A stretch of DNA of 64,000 nt, taken from contig CAJTZU010000004.1 of assembly GCA_910584165.1 (NCBI GenBank), forward strand, positions 62,001 to 126,000, given 5' to 3'. The notes beneath the pieces were generated by a model. It worked only from the letters and a program-made list of their open reading frames with translations. It had not been told where the DNA came from and ran no database searches. A program made the translations under genes and the position numbers. The stretch is from an uncultured Bacilli bacterium (GTDB lineage Bacteria; Bacillota_I; Bacilli_A; RF39; UBA660). The first letter of the stretch is position 1. Every line of letters starts with the position of its first letter. Of the stretch, positions 26,676 to 34,930 are shown one piece after another.

Positions 26676-27854
26676 TTATTGCGCTAAAGCATAAGTATCT
26701 CGAGCAATCATAACTTCCTCATCTGTTGGAATAATATAGCAAGGAATACTAGAATCAGCAGCACTTACTAATCTTTCTTCTCCACGAATATTATTTGCTT
26801 CCGCATCAGCTTTTACACCAATAGCAGCAAGTCCATTCATAACTCCTAAACGAACACCCATAGAATTTTCTCCTACACCTGCTGTAAAAATAATGGCATC
26901 ACATCCGCCTAATTCCATATAGTATTTTGCAATATAATCAATGATGCGTTTTACATACATTTTTTGTGCCAAAATACATCTTGCATTTCCTTCTTCAATA
27001 CCATTTTCAATATCTCTAGAATCACTACTTACTCCACTAATTCCTAAGAATCCACTTTCCTTATTCATTACTTTCTCAATTTCTGATGCTGTAAAACCTT
27101 TCTTATCAATTAAGTAAGTTACAATAGTAGCATCTATATCCCCACAACGAGAACCCATAATAAGTCCCGCATTAGGAGTAAGCCCCATAGAAGTATTAAT
27201 ACATTTACCATCTTTAATGGCACTAATAGAAGCACCATTTCCAATATGACAAGTAATTAATCTTGTATTTTCTCTACCTAATATTTCATTAGCACGTAAA
27301 GCAACATATTTATGACTAGTTCCATGTGCTCCATATCTTCTTACTTGATATTTTTCATAATAATCATATGGAAGAGCATATAAATAATTCTCTTCTGGCA
27401 TTGTTTGATGGAATGCAGTATCGAATACAACCGTTTGAGTGGCATTTGGGAATACCTCTTGGGCTGCCTTAATACCTACAATAGCAGCAGGATTATGAAG
27501 AGGCGCTAACGTACTTAACTCATCAATTTTAGCTAGTACATCATCATCTACGACAACAGTCTTGTCAAAGTAATCTCCACCTTGAACAACTCTATGCCCA
27601 ATTCCTCCTACTTCTTCTAAATTCTCCACTACTTTATTATCCAATAATTCTTGAATCAAAATTTGGAATGCTTCTTTATGATTTTCTAAAGCAACTTCTT
27701 TCTTTGTTTTTTCACCATTAAATTTAACAGTATAAAAACTTCCCTCTATTCCTATTCTTTCAAAGTTTCCTGAAATTAAAACTTTTTCTTCTGGCATCTC
27801 ATACATTTGAAACTTTAATGATGAACTACCACAGTTTACTGATAATATTTTCAT
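26676..27854 (-). CDS. ackA: Acetate kinase
   Basis: 392 residues, full length. Family signatures are the N-terminal VNCGSSSLKFQMY phosphate loop, GHRVVQGG, FDTAFHQTMP, GAHGTSHKYV, CHIGNGASI and TAGVGENS. It converts acetyl phosphate and ADP to acetate and ATP in fermentation. It lies 14 bases after the last of three lipoprotein genes. No phosphotransacetylase gene is in the window. Confidence 0.97.
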   Translation of the reverse strand: MKILSVNCGSSSLKFQMYEMPEEKVLISGNFERIGIEGSFYTVKFNGEKTKKEVALENHKEAFQILIQELLDNKVVENLEEVGGIGHRVVQGGDYFDKTVVVDDDVLAKIDELSTLAPLHNPAAIVGIKAAQEVFPNATQTVVFDTAFHQTMPEENYLYALPYDYYEKYQVRRYGAHGTSHKYVALRANEILGRENTRLITCHIGNGASISAIKDGKCINTSMGLTPNAGLIMGSRCGDIDATIVTYLIDKKGFTASEIEKVMNKESGFLGISGVSSDSRDIENGIEEGNARCILAQKMYVKRIIDYIAKYYMELGGCDAIIFTAGVGENSMGVRLGVMNGLAAIGVKADAEANNIRGEERLVSAADSSIPCYIIPTDEEVMIARDTYALAQ

Positions 27855-27867
27855 AAATTCCTTCTTT

Positions 27868-28341
27868 CTATTTTTCTTCTAATTTAATTATTAATTTTTC
27901 CAATTTCTTAAATGTTTCATTTTCAATATTTTGTCCACCTACTTTACGAGATGTTTTATCATAATAAATAGTGATATACTCCACACTTCCACCTTCTGTT
28001 TGTTCAGTGGTTAAATTATTATTTAATGTCATAAATCTTTCTTGGAATGCTAAATCAATAATTTCTTGATATTCTTTTTCAGATAGTATTACTGTTCTTT
28101 TACGATTTTCAGCCTCACTTATTTTGTCTGTGTGTTCAATGTCTGCTTTTTTATCGGCATAAATTACAATTCTATCGGTTGGGGAACCTGCAACACTACC
28201 CGCAATACTTTTATATTCTATAACAACATTATTTTCATTTCCTAATGTTTTTGGACGTTCAAATTTTTTTTCTTCCTCTTTCTTTCCACACCCTGTTAAC
28301 AATACTACTAATGCTATTAAAATTACTAAATACTTTTTCAT
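27868..28341 (-). CDS. Lipoprotein, member 1 of a three-gene paralogous set
   Basis: 157 residues with a lipoprotein signal peptide: MKKYLVILIALVVLLTGC, lipid-modified Cys18. The mature part has the motif shared by the three neighbours: YQEIIDLAF, then GGSVEYITIYYD, then a GGQNIEN turn and a C-terminal helix. No enzyme motif is seen. It should be anchored to the outer face of the membrane. The family is unknown to me; the repeated GG.(I/V).YIT.YYD core suggests a small beta domain. Confidence 0.7.
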   Translation of the reverse strand: MKKYLVILIALVVLLTGCGKKEEEKKFERPKTLGNENNVVIEYKSIAGSVAGSPTDRIVIYADKKADIEHTDKISEAENRKRTVILSEKEYQEIIDLAFQERFMTLNNNLTTEQTEGGSVEYITIYYDKTSRKVGGQNIENETFKKLEKLIIKLEEK

Positions 28342-28374
28342 TATTTTACCTCATACTCTACAGTTTTTTACTTT

Positions 28375-28878
28375 CTATTCTTCGTTATCTTCATGACTTA
28401 ATAACAATTGTTCTAATTCTTTATATAGAGAATTGTCAATATGCTGTCCGCCTGTTCTAAAAGAAGTATCATTATAATAAACAGTAATATAACTAGTATC
28501 TCCACCTGCTGTTTGATATTCTGTAAGATCACTATCTAAACTCAAAAAATCTTTAGAGAAAGCAATACTTTCTATTTTTTTATATTCTTCTTCACTCAAA
28601 TCCTTATAAGAAGATTTAGAATGAATCTGTCCATCTTTAAAATAAGAAAGAGAATATAAAATAGTTCTTTTACCTTCTGCATTAGTTACACTAACAGTAT
28701 ATTCTTCACGCTCAGCAGTAGTAGAATATCTTTCATATTGAAGTATTAATCCTTCTTCATTTCCATATTTAGTAACAGTTACATCTTGACTATTAGAATT
28801 TGTATTACTTGATGACTTAGTTCCACAACCTGTCAAAAATACTAATAGCAAAGTAACTATGATTAATCCTTTTTTCAT
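28375..28878 (-). CDS. Lipoprotein, member 2 of a three-gene paralogous set
   Basis: 167 residues with lipoprotein signal MKKGLIIVTLLLVFLTGC (Cys18) and a Ser/Asn-rich linker after it. It shares with its neighbours the helix EYKKIESIAFSKDFLSL, the strand pair GGDTSYITVYYND and GGQHIDN. It is the most diverged of the three in its first mature third. Same strand, gaps of 17 and 33 bases to its neighbours, so probably one operon. Confidence 0.7.
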   Translation of the reverse strand: MKKGLIIVTLLLVFLTGCGTKSSSNTNSNSQDVTVTKYGNEEGLILQYERYSTTAEREEYTVSVTNAEGKRTILYSLSYFKDGQIHSKSSYKDLSEEEYKKIESIAFSKDFLSLDSDLTEYQTAGGDTSYITVYYNDTSFRTGGQHIDNSLYKELEQLLLSHEDNEE

Positions 28879-28895
28879 AATATCTTTTCTTCTTT

Positions 28896-29333
28896 CTAAT
28901 TTTTCAACAATAATTCTTGAATTCTTTGAAAGTTCTTATCTTGGATATCTTCTCCACCAGTTTTAAATGTTTTACCATCATAGTAGAGAGTTATATAATA
29001 GGTACTTTCTCCCTCTACTTTAGAATTACTAATATCTTTTTTTAAATTTAAGAACTCCTTTGAAAAGGCAATATCTATTATTTCTTGATAAATAGAATCT
29101 GATAATTCAACTGTTCTAAAACCGTCTAAATGAGACCAACCTTTTACTAGTTTTTTATCTTTATATAAAGTTGCTGTATACGTTGGAGAATTTTCTACAC
29201 TAGATTGAATTTCTTCATAAATCAAAACAACTTTATCACTATTTCCAATACTTCTAGGAAGTTTTTCTTCTTTTTTACCACAACCTGTTAATAGTAAAAG
29301 TAATGTAACAAAAACTATAAAATTCTTTCTCAT
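28896..29333 (-). CDS. Lipoprotein, member 3 of a three-gene paralogous set
   Basis: 145 residues; lipoprotein signal MRKNFIVFVTLLLLLTGC (Cys18). The shared core appears as YQEIIDIAFSKEFLNL, STYYITLYYDGKT and TGGEDIQDKNF. The start codon shares one base with the stop of the upstream phosphatase-like gene, so translation is coupled to it. Confidence 0.7.
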   Translation of the reverse strand: MRKNFIVFVTLLLLLTGCGKKEEKLPRSIGNSDKVVLIYEEIQSSVENSPTYTATLYKDKKLVKGWSHLDGFRTVELSDSIYQEIIDIAFSKEFLNLKKDISNSKVEGESTYYITLYYDGKTFKTGGEDIQDKNFQRIQELLLKN

Positions 29334-29869
29334 TATTTTACCTCATACTCTATTATCCTTAAATTAGGAATCGTAATTCTACTTAAATTTCCATCCTCTG
29401 GAATAGTTCCTAATAAATAATGAATAACTCTTACAACAGCACTATGAGTAACTACTAAAACTTTTTGATTTTCATATCGAACTTTAATTTCTTCAAGGAA
29501 CTCTGATACCCTACTCATGAAATCTTGAATTCTTTCAACATTTTGTACATTGGTATTTAAAATAACATCCCAACAGTCCCATCTATCAACTTCATCTAAA
29601 AGCATTCCTTCGTTCAGTCCCCAGTCACGCTCTTTAATTCTATCATCTGTATTAATTGGTAAAGTATCACCTATTAAGATTTTAGCAGTCTCTCGCGCTC
29701 TAGATAAAGGCGAAGAAATCACTACATCTACATGAAGATGCTTTACTTCATCACTTAACTCTTTCGCAGCAACTCTTCCTTCTTCACATAATTCTATATC
29801 TGTAGTTCCTTGCACACGATGTTCTAAATTCCAAACTGTTTTCCCATGTCTTACTACATATAAAATCAT
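29333..29869 (-). CDS. Histidine phosphatase family protein
   Basis: 178 residues with the phosphoglycerate-mutase-like signature: R7-H8-G9 (YVVRHGKTVWN), the GTTDIEL stretch, a second arginine in SSPLSRARETA, KERDWG and the second histidine in VVTHSAVVRV. This family includes 2,3-bisphosphoglycerate-dependent mutases, phosphatases and CobC. The size and sequence fit a broad-specificity phosphatase better than a glycolytic mutase. It lies one base after lysS. Confidence 0.85.
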   Translation of the reverse strand: MILYVVRHGKTVWNLEHRVQGTTDIELCEEGRVAAKELSDEVKHLHVDVVISSPLSRARETAKILIGDTLPINTDDRIKERDWGLNEGMLLDEVDRWDCWDVILNTNVQNVERIQDFMSRVSEFLEEIKVRYENQKVLVVTHSAVVRVIHYLLGTIPEDGNLSRITIPNLRIIEYEVK

Positions 29870-29870
29870 T

Positions 29871-31355
29871 TTAGTTTCTTTCTTTCATCGTTGGGAATAA
29901 TAATACATCACGAATAGATTCCTGTTCTAGAAAAAGCATCATTAATCTATCAATTCCGTAACCAATACCACCTGCTGGAGGCATACCATATTCTAATGCT
30001 TCTACGAAATCATAATCGATATCATTAGCTTCATCATTCCCTAAATCTTTTTCTTTAATTTGATCTTCAAATCTTTCTAACTGATCAATTGGATCATTTA
30101 ATTCTGTATAAGCATTTGCAAATTCTTTACCAGCAATAAATAATTCAAAACGGTCAACAAATCTTGGGTCTTCTGGATTTCTCTTTGTAAGAGGAGAAAT
30201 CTCTACTGGATGTCCATAAAGGAATGTTGGTTGAATTAACGTTTCTTCTACATATTTTTCAAAGAATAAATTAATAATATGTCCTACATTATGTTCGTGC
30301 TCTTGAACCTCAATATGATGTTCTTGAGCCAACTTTAAAGCTTCCTCAACAGTCATTTCTTTCTTGAAATCAATACCTGTTTGTTCTTTAATAGCGTCTG
30401 TCATACTAACTCTTTTCCATGGACCTTCTAAATTAATTTCATAACCACCAAATTGATAGTTCATTTTACCCATAACCTCACGAGCAATAGTCTGATACAT
30501 ATTCTCTGTTAAGTCCATCATACCTTCTAAATCACTATAAGCTAAATAGGCTTCCATTAAAGTGAACTCAGGATTATGTTTTGGATCCATTCCTTCATTT
30601 CTAAATACACGACCAATTTCGTATACAGCTTCCATACCACCCACTAATAATCTTTTAAGTGGTAACTCCAAAGCAATTCGTAGATACATATCTAAATCCT
30701 GTGCATTATGATGAGTAACAAATGGTCTTGCACTTGCTCCTGTAAGTAATGTAGATAAAATTGGTGTCTCTACTTCTGAGAAACCTCTACCATCCATAAA
30801 ATTTTGAATACATCTAATAATTTTAGGACGTAGAAATGCTACTCTCTTAGAATCCTCATTCATAATTAAATCAACATAGCGTCTTCTATACCTCTCCTCG
30901 ATATCTGTTAATCCATGGAACTTTTCAGGTAATGGTCTTAAAGCTTTTACTAAATGAATATATTTTGTTGCTTTAATAGATAACTCTCCTGTATGAGTAA
31001 CAAATAAAGTTCCTTCTATTCCTACGATATCTCCAATATCTGACTTTAGGAATAAATCATAGTTTTCTTCTCCTACATTGTCTAATTTTAAATAAATTTG
31101 AATTTGACCATCACGGTCTTGGATGTGCATGAAACCTGCTTTTCCCTTACCACGTTTCGTCATAATTCTTCCTGCTACCTTAACGGCAACATTCATACTT
31201 TCTAATTCTTCGCCAGTTTTATCGGCGTATTGTTTCTTAATATCACCTGACCTATGTGTACGATCAAAGCGTTGTCCAAATGGATCCATTCCAAGCGAAC
31301 GAATATTATTTGCTTTTTCACGTCTAACGATTTCTTGTTCTGTAAGTTCGCGCAT
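29871..31355 (-). CDS. lysS: Lysyl-tRNA synthetase, class II
   Basis: About 494 residues from the ATG at 31355, which follows AAGGAAG by about 9 bases; a GTG at 31364 would overlap the site. The OB-fold anticodon-binding domain (about 60-160, VKVAGRIMTKRGKGK) is followed by the class II catalytic domain with motif 2 (VFRNEGMDPKHNPEF) and motif 3 (GIGYGIDRLMMLF). It charges tRNA-Lys. The upstream region shows no T-box. Confidence 0.97.
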   Translation of the reverse strand: MRELTEQEIVRREKANNIRSLGMDPFGQRFDRTHRSGDIKKQYADKTGEELESMNVAVKVAGRIMTKRGKGKAGFMHIQDRDGQIQIYLKLDNVGEENYDLFLKSDIGDIVGIEGTLFVTHTGELSIKATKYIHLVKALRPLPEKFHGLTDIEERYRRRYVDLIMNEDSKRVAFLRPKIIRCIQNFMDGRGFSEVETPILSTLLTGASARPFVTHHNAQDLDMYLRIALELPLKRLLVGGMEAVYEIGRVFRNEGMDPKHNPEFTLMEAYLAYSDLEGMMDLTENMYQTIAREVMGKMNYQFGGYEINLEGPWKRVSMTDAIKEQTGIDFKKEMTVEEALKLAQEHHIEVQEHEHNVGHIINLFFEKYVEETLIQPTFLYGHPVEISPLTKRNPEDPRFVDRFELFIAGKEFANAYTELNDPIDQLERFEDQIKEKDLGNDEANDIDYDFVEALEYGMPPAGGIGYGIDRLMMLFLEQESIRDVLLFPTMKERN

Positions 31356-31423
31356 ATTTCTCACTTCCTTCTATTTCTTGCGTTTTTTACTCTTCTATAA
31401 TACCACAAAAAAGAGAAAAAGTA

Positions 31424-32053
31424 CTAGCCTTTTCCCTCTACTTCCTGATTTTTTTTCTCATATTTTTTCTTATCAATAATCTTTGTTATTTCTGTATTAC
31501 TAAGTAGTTCATGAAGACCTCTTTTTTCCTTTCTGAATATTACTGTCATCATGGAAAAAATTGCCAATACAAACTGAAAAACAGCAACGATAGAAATACA
31601 AATAAAATAATAGGAACTAGGTAATAATAATAAAAATAAGTTATTTAAAAAAACATATCCTAAACCAAAAACAATAGAATATCGAATAAATAATTGCCAA
31701 GGATGAAGAGGGCCCTGATCAAAACGTTCTATCTGTACCCCACAAACATAACAGCCTATTGTTCTTCCCTTCCAAAAAAATGGCAAGACAATAAAATAAC
31801 ATAGCATAAAAATAAGATAAAGCAGGTATGGTATTTGCCCTTCTAGACTAGATTCATAAAAAACATCACCATAAAGACTAACATACTCCTGAAAATGAAT
31901 TCTATGAGCAAAATAATCTTCCATAATTGTATTTTGCTCTGCTTCTAGTTTTTTTACATAATCTGTCTTAGGAATCATAACTTGTACTAGAAAAAAAAAG
32001 GCTAATAAAATTAAAAAATCTATCATAAAAGACTTTATTCTTTTAATTCGCAT
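31424..32053 (-). CDS. RDD-family membrane protein
   Basis: 209 residues. The start RIKRIKSFMIDFLILL carries the conserved Arg and Asp of the RDD family, and there are four to five hydrophobic helices (about 9-27, 74-94, 118-140, 145-168). The GRTIGCYVCGVQIE loop before helix 3 is typical. The start overlaps the end of dusB by 19 bases. A weak hairpin with a T-rich tail follows near 31405-31430. Some RDD proteins are linked to Na+/H+ exchange; the role here is unknown. Confidence 0.75.
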   Translation of the reverse strand: MRIKRIKSFMIDFLILLAFFFLVQVMIPKTDYVKKLEAEQNTIMEDYFAHRIHFQEYVSLYGDVFYESSLEGQIPYLLYLIFMLCYFIVLPFFWKGRTIGCYVCGVQIERFDQGPLHPWQLFIRYSIVFGLGYVFLNNLFLLLLPSSYYFICISIVAVFQFVLAIFSMMTVIFRKEKRGLHELLSNTEITKIIDKKKYEKKNQEVEGKG

Positions 32054-33039
32054 AATGTCCTCTCCATTTCTTTCTCATAAGAATCTAAAAGAGAAAGTAA
32101 TTCTTCTTCCTTTGTTGTTAAAAATATTTCCTGTTTTAATTCTTTCCCCTTAGGCAATCCCTTTAAATACCACGCTGCATGAGTTCTTATCTCTAACATA
32201 GCTACTTTATAAGGTTTAGTTTCCATCAATTTAGTTAAATGATACTTTATCATTGCTATTTTTTCATGTAACATTACTTCCTTAGGAAGAATATTAGAAT
32301 CTAAATAATCAACACACTCTTTAATAATCCAAGGGTTTCCTAAAGCTGCGCGACCTATCATAACTGCATCACAGTTTGTTTCCTCTAACATTCTTTTCGC
32401 ATCATAACAACTTAAAATATCTCCATTTCCAATAACAGGAATAGATACATTTTCTTTCACATCTTTAATAATATTCCAGTCAGATAAACCACTATATCCC
32501 TGACTACGAGTTCTAGGATGAACAGCAATCGCACTTGCCCCTGCACTTTCACATATTTTAGCAATCTCTACTGCATTAATAGAATTACTATCCCAACCAC
32601 TTCTTATTTTTACTGTAACAGGAACAGAAACACTAGAAACTACTTTTTGAACAATCTCTCTTACTTTCTCTGGACTTTTTAATAGAGAACTTCCAGCTCC
32701 TGCAGAAACAGCTACCTTAGGTACTGGACACCCCATATTAATATCTATAAAAGAAACAGGATATAATTCTACTATCTTTTTGGCAGCATTCGCTAAAGTA
32801 TCTGCATTCGCTCCAAATAATTGAACACCAACAGGCATGGTTAATTTATCTATTCCATTTAACATATCTAAAGTCTTTTTATTATCTCGAACAATAGCTT
32901 CCGCACTAATTAATTCCGTTATGGCATAACCACATCCCATTTCCTCACAGATTTTCATATAAGCAGGATTAGAAATACCCGCCATAGGCGCTAAAACAAC
33001 TTGATTTGCAATCTCTATATTCCCTATCTTAAATCTCAT
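32035..33039 (-). CDS. dusB: tRNA-dihydrouridine synthase
   Basis: 334 residues from the ATG at 33039, which follows GGAAGGTG. The FMN-binding TIM barrel shows VVLAPMAGISN, the DINMGCPVPKV loop with the catalytic-type Cys, KIRSGWD, GNGDI and GRAALGNPW. A C-terminal helical domain (about 240-334) follows. It reduces uridine to dihydrouridine in tRNA. Tightly linked to the pilin-like gene upstream and the RDD gene downstream. Confidence 0.93.
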   Translation of the reverse strand: MRFKIGNIEIANQVVLAPMAGISNPAYMKICEEMGCGYAITELISAEAIVRDNKKTLDMLNGIDKLTMPVGVQLFGANADTLANAAKKIVELYPVSFIDINMGCPVPKVAVSAGAGSSLLKSPEKVREIVQKVVSSVSVPVTVKIRSGWDSNSINAVEIAKICESAGASAIAVHPRTRSQGYSGLSDWNIIKDVKENVSIPVIGNGDILSCYDAKRMLEETNCDAVMIGRAALGNPWIIKECVDYLDSNILPKEVMLHEKIAMIKYHLTKLMETKPYKVAMLEIRTHAAWYLKGLPKGKELKQEIFLTTKEEELLSLLDSYEKEMERTLCELKE

Positions 33040-33062
33040 TATTATCGCACCTTCCTTTACCA

Positions 33063-33392
33063 TTACCTAGAACAACTAAAATCATTTTTCATAGTAATAC
33101 TCTTATCTCTATCTTCTTCCTTTACTTGATTCTTTTTAATATATTCCTTATTAATTAATTCTGATATTTTTACAGAAAGAGGTAAAGAAAACTTATTTCC
33201 AGCTTCATCTCTTTCAATCTCATAATAACTTTTTAAAGCTGTACAAAGAGATTTCTCATACTCTTCTTTTTTTCTCTCCTTAGACTTTTGTAATGTTCCT
33301 GTAATACTAGGAACAGACATCAATAAAAGAAGTCCTAAAACAACTAATACAGCCATTAATTCTACTAATGTAAAACCATATTTTTTCTTCAT
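33063..33392 (-). CDS. Type IV pilin-like (pseudopilin) protein
   Basis: 109 residues. The N-terminus KKKYGFTLVELMAVLVVLG is a type III signal for prepilin peptidase (cleavage after Gly6) with Glu at mature position 5. The soluble part is short and charged, with cysteines at positions 47 and 107. No secretion ATPase or prepilin peptidase gene is adjacent, so this looks like an isolated pseudopilin, perhaps ComGC-like. Confidence 0.75.
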   Translation of the reverse strand: MKKKYGFTLVELMAVLVVLGLLLLMSVPSITGTLQKSKERKKEEYEKSLCTALKSYYEIERDEAGNKFSLPLSVKISELINKEYIKKNQVKEEDRDKSITMKNDFSCSR

Positions 33393-33443
33393 AAATATTC
33401 CTACTTTCTTTCTGTATTATATCGTATATATACTATTTTTACA

Positions 33444-33471
33444 ATAAAAAAACACCATAGTTGGTGTTAAA
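33444..33471 (-). terminator. Terminator of spoVIF
   Basis: On the minus strand AACACC, loop AACTAT and GGTGTTTTTTTATTG follow the spoVIF stop and overlap its last bases. Confidence 0.8.
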
Positions 33472-33709
33472 ACATCTTATCGACATCATTAGGAACCTTA
33501 TCATTAATAACCGCATTTACAATTTTATTTTCCTGCTCTTCTGTTACTTCTTTCCCTGTCATTGCACTTAACTTTTGAATAACACTCCTAAGTGTTTTTT
33601 CATTTTTTAAATCATTATCTTGCAATTCTTTTGCAAGTCCTAAAATAGTATCTTTATCTACTTTTGTTCTCTTTTCTACCCTATTAAAAAAATTATCAGA
33701 AAATCCCAT
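33467..33709 (-). CDS. spoVIF: Stage VI sporulation protein F
   Basis: 80 residues. FFNRVEKRTKVDKDTILGLA, then ELQDNDLKNEKTLRSVIQKL, then GKEVTEEQENKIVNAVIND, matches the SpoVIF pattern I remember from B. subtilis along its whole length. SpoVIF is a mother-cell protein needed for spore coat maturation. CTAGGAGGTAG precedes the ATG. With gpr and sigK it indicates a sporulating host. Confidence 0.85.
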   Translation of the reverse strand: MGFSDNFFNRVEKRTKVDKDTILGLAKELQDNDLKNEKTLRSVIQKLSAMTGKEVTEEQENKIVNAVINDKVPNDVDKMF

Positions 33710-33771
33710 AACTACCTCCTAGTATAATATATGGGAATGCCTATTTTTTGACACAACTACCTATAATTTTT

Positions 33772-33800
33772 TTGACAACCATTATAAAATATGCTATGAT
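33772..33800 (+). promoter_or_regulatory. Promoter of cassette RNA, copy 1
   Basis: TTGACA, a 17-base spacer and TATGAT: a near-consensus sigma-A promoter pointing away from spoVIF into a region with no plus-strand gene. The start site would fall at about 33807, directly before a small hairpin. Confidence 0.85.
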
Positions 33801-33806
33801 GTATTT

Positions 33807-33925
33807 GTCAAGGAAACTTGCATAAAATAAAAAAGGATACATTTGATTGTCCGAATCAAATGCAATCCCTTTGTAGGATAGCATCTGAAATCAACTAATG
33901 TTGAAATCAGATGCTTTGTCTATTT
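33807..33925 (+). ncRNA. Structured plus-strand RNA, copy 1 (candidate antitoxin RNA)
   Basis: Predicted from the promoter at 33772-33800 and a terminator hairpin at 33880-33915. The RNA would start with the hairpin CAAG-GAAA-CTTG (GNRA loop). It then carries CATTTGATT/AATCAAATG around 33839-33861 and ends with AGCATCTGA/TCAGATGCT plus a T-rich tail. It is antisense to the 3' part of the peptide mRNA and overlaps the end of the peptide gene by a few bases. The same architecture recurs in copy 2. The antitoxin role is inferred from the arrangement. Confidence 0.65.
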
Positions 33926-34066
33926 TAGAAGTAAAATAATTACAATCAAGAATAGAAGTAATATTATAATAAATTGAGAAGTTTCTCTTTTTTTCATAAA
34001 TATCACCACCTTTCTTTTATCTTTTGATAAAGAAAGGGAAAGCATCTGATATTTTCAAATGTATCC
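33835..34066. repeat. Cassette copy 1, bounded by a 12-base inverted repeat
   Basis: GGATACATTTGA at 33835-33846 and its exact complement TCAAATGTATCC at 34055-34066 flank the peptide gene. Inside are a second, imperfect repeat pair (CAGATGC types at 33881-33888, 33907-33914 and 34041-34049). The same 12-base ends occur in copy 2 at 39752-39763 and 39955-39966. In the peptide mRNA these ends would pair with each other. Confidence 0.85.
33920..33997 (-). CDS. 25-residue hydrophobic peptide, copy 1 (candidate type I toxin)
   Basis: A 26-codon frame. It starts MKKRETSQF, continues with an unbroken Ile/Leu/Val/Phe stretch of about 15 residues and ends in LLLK, giving one transmembrane helix with positive ends. 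AGGTGGTG (34004-34011) precedes the ATG by 6 bases. The site lies on a hairpin in which CCTTTCTTTATC pairs with GATAAAAGAAAGG (one bulge), so initiation may be restrained. Copy 2 encodes a peptide of identical length with five substitutions, while the third and other silent positions vary. This indicates selection on the protein. I do not recognise the family. Confidence 0.75.
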   Translation of the reverse strand: MKKRETSQFIIILLLFLIVIILLLK

Positions 34067-34118
34067 ATATTTGGTTTTGTACACAATATTTTTAACCTTA
34101 TTTTAGTTATATTTCATA

Positions 34119-34154
34119 TAAAAAATCTAGTATTATTTTTCTACTAGATTTTTT
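34119..34154 (-). terminator. Terminator of the two-repeat membrane protein gene
   Basis: On the minus strand AAAAAATCTAGTA and TACTAGATTTTTT form a long stem at the end of the gene, followed by AT-rich sequence. It separates this gene from the cassette. Confidence 0.75.
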
Positions 34155-34930
34155 GATTCTTTTAAACATTTAAATCCAACTTCTTCTAATTCCTTCATAG
34201 TAACAATTTTTTGATTTAATGCATTTCTTAATGTATATTCTTTTCCATTAACATTTACATAAGTACATCCACTTACTCCACTCGTAAAATAATACCTATA
34301 TTGATTATCTTCATAAAAATAATCTAATGCTTGTGTCACATTACCACTACATTTATTTACTACCTTAATCTTTTTAGTACTACTAACATTAGAATTACTA
34401 GCTACATTAGTACTAGAATTTATATTCGTATTTTTATTAGAAATAACATTACTATTAGAAGTAGACGGTTTATTGGCATTAGTATTCGTATTAGAATTAC
34501 TTGTTGAATTTGTATTAGTATTTGATTCTATATTAGAATTTGTATTAGATTCTGGATTTTCTTCTATACCTGTAGATTTCTTTTCACAATATAATCCATG
34601 CTCCATACCTTCTTCAATCGTAATCACTTGATTATTTAAAGCATCTTTTAAAGAATAATCTTTTCCATCTACTGTTACCACATAACAACCACTTTTAATT
34701 TGACTAAAAGTACAAATATATTTTTCATCTTCATAATATTTTTCTATCGCATCAGGAAAAACGCTTCCCTCTTCACAAGTATCTTTTATTTCTATTTCTC
34801 TATTTTTAGTAGGATTACTATTACTAATCTCTTTCTTTTTCTCAGTCATTTTCATACCAAGTGGAATTAATATTAGTAATATTAATAACGCACTGATAAA
34901 ACCTGCTACCATTTTTTTATTTTGTTCCAT
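34133..34930 (-). CDS. Membrane-anchored protein with two similar Cys-containing domains
   Basis: 265 residues. One N-terminal membrane helix (about 8-26) is followed by two related extracytoplasmic domains of about 65 residues (about 50-115 and 190-255). Each has a starting Cys, a YYED/FYED turn, a GC(Y/T) V.V(D/N)GK(D/E)Y(S/T)L strand pair, an ALN helix and a final G..C. The domains are joined by about 70 residues of Ser/Asn/Thr-rich linker. Both copies keep their three cysteines. It overlaps the end of der by one base. Function unknown. Confidence 0.65.
   Translation of the reverse strand: MEQNKKMVAGFISALLILLILIPLGMKMTEKKKEISNSNPTKNREIEIKDTCEEGSVFPDAIEKYYEDEKYICTFSQIKSGCYVVTVDGKDYSLKDALNNQVITIEEGMEHGLYCEKKSTGIEENPESNTNSNIESNTNTNSTSNSNTNTNANKPSTSNSNVISNKNTNINSSTNVASNSNVSSTKKIKVVNKCSGNVTQALDYFYEDNQYRYYFTSGVSGCTYVNVNGKEYTLRNALNQKIVTMKELEEVGFKCLKESKNLVEK

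Noticed and set aside
31365..31423. Possible T-box before lysS
   Set aside because: The interval is under 60 bases and has no T-box sequence or terminator of that type.
33835..34066. Cassette as a MITE-type transposon because of its 12-base inverted ends
   Set aside because: No target-site duplication is visible, the ends coincide with transcript ends and pair within the RNA, and the inside encodes a conserved peptide. Mobility is still possible.
34433..34570. Short tandem repeats as a CRISPR-like array
   Set aside because: They are imperfect codon repeats for Asn, Ser and Thr inside a protein linker, without spacers.
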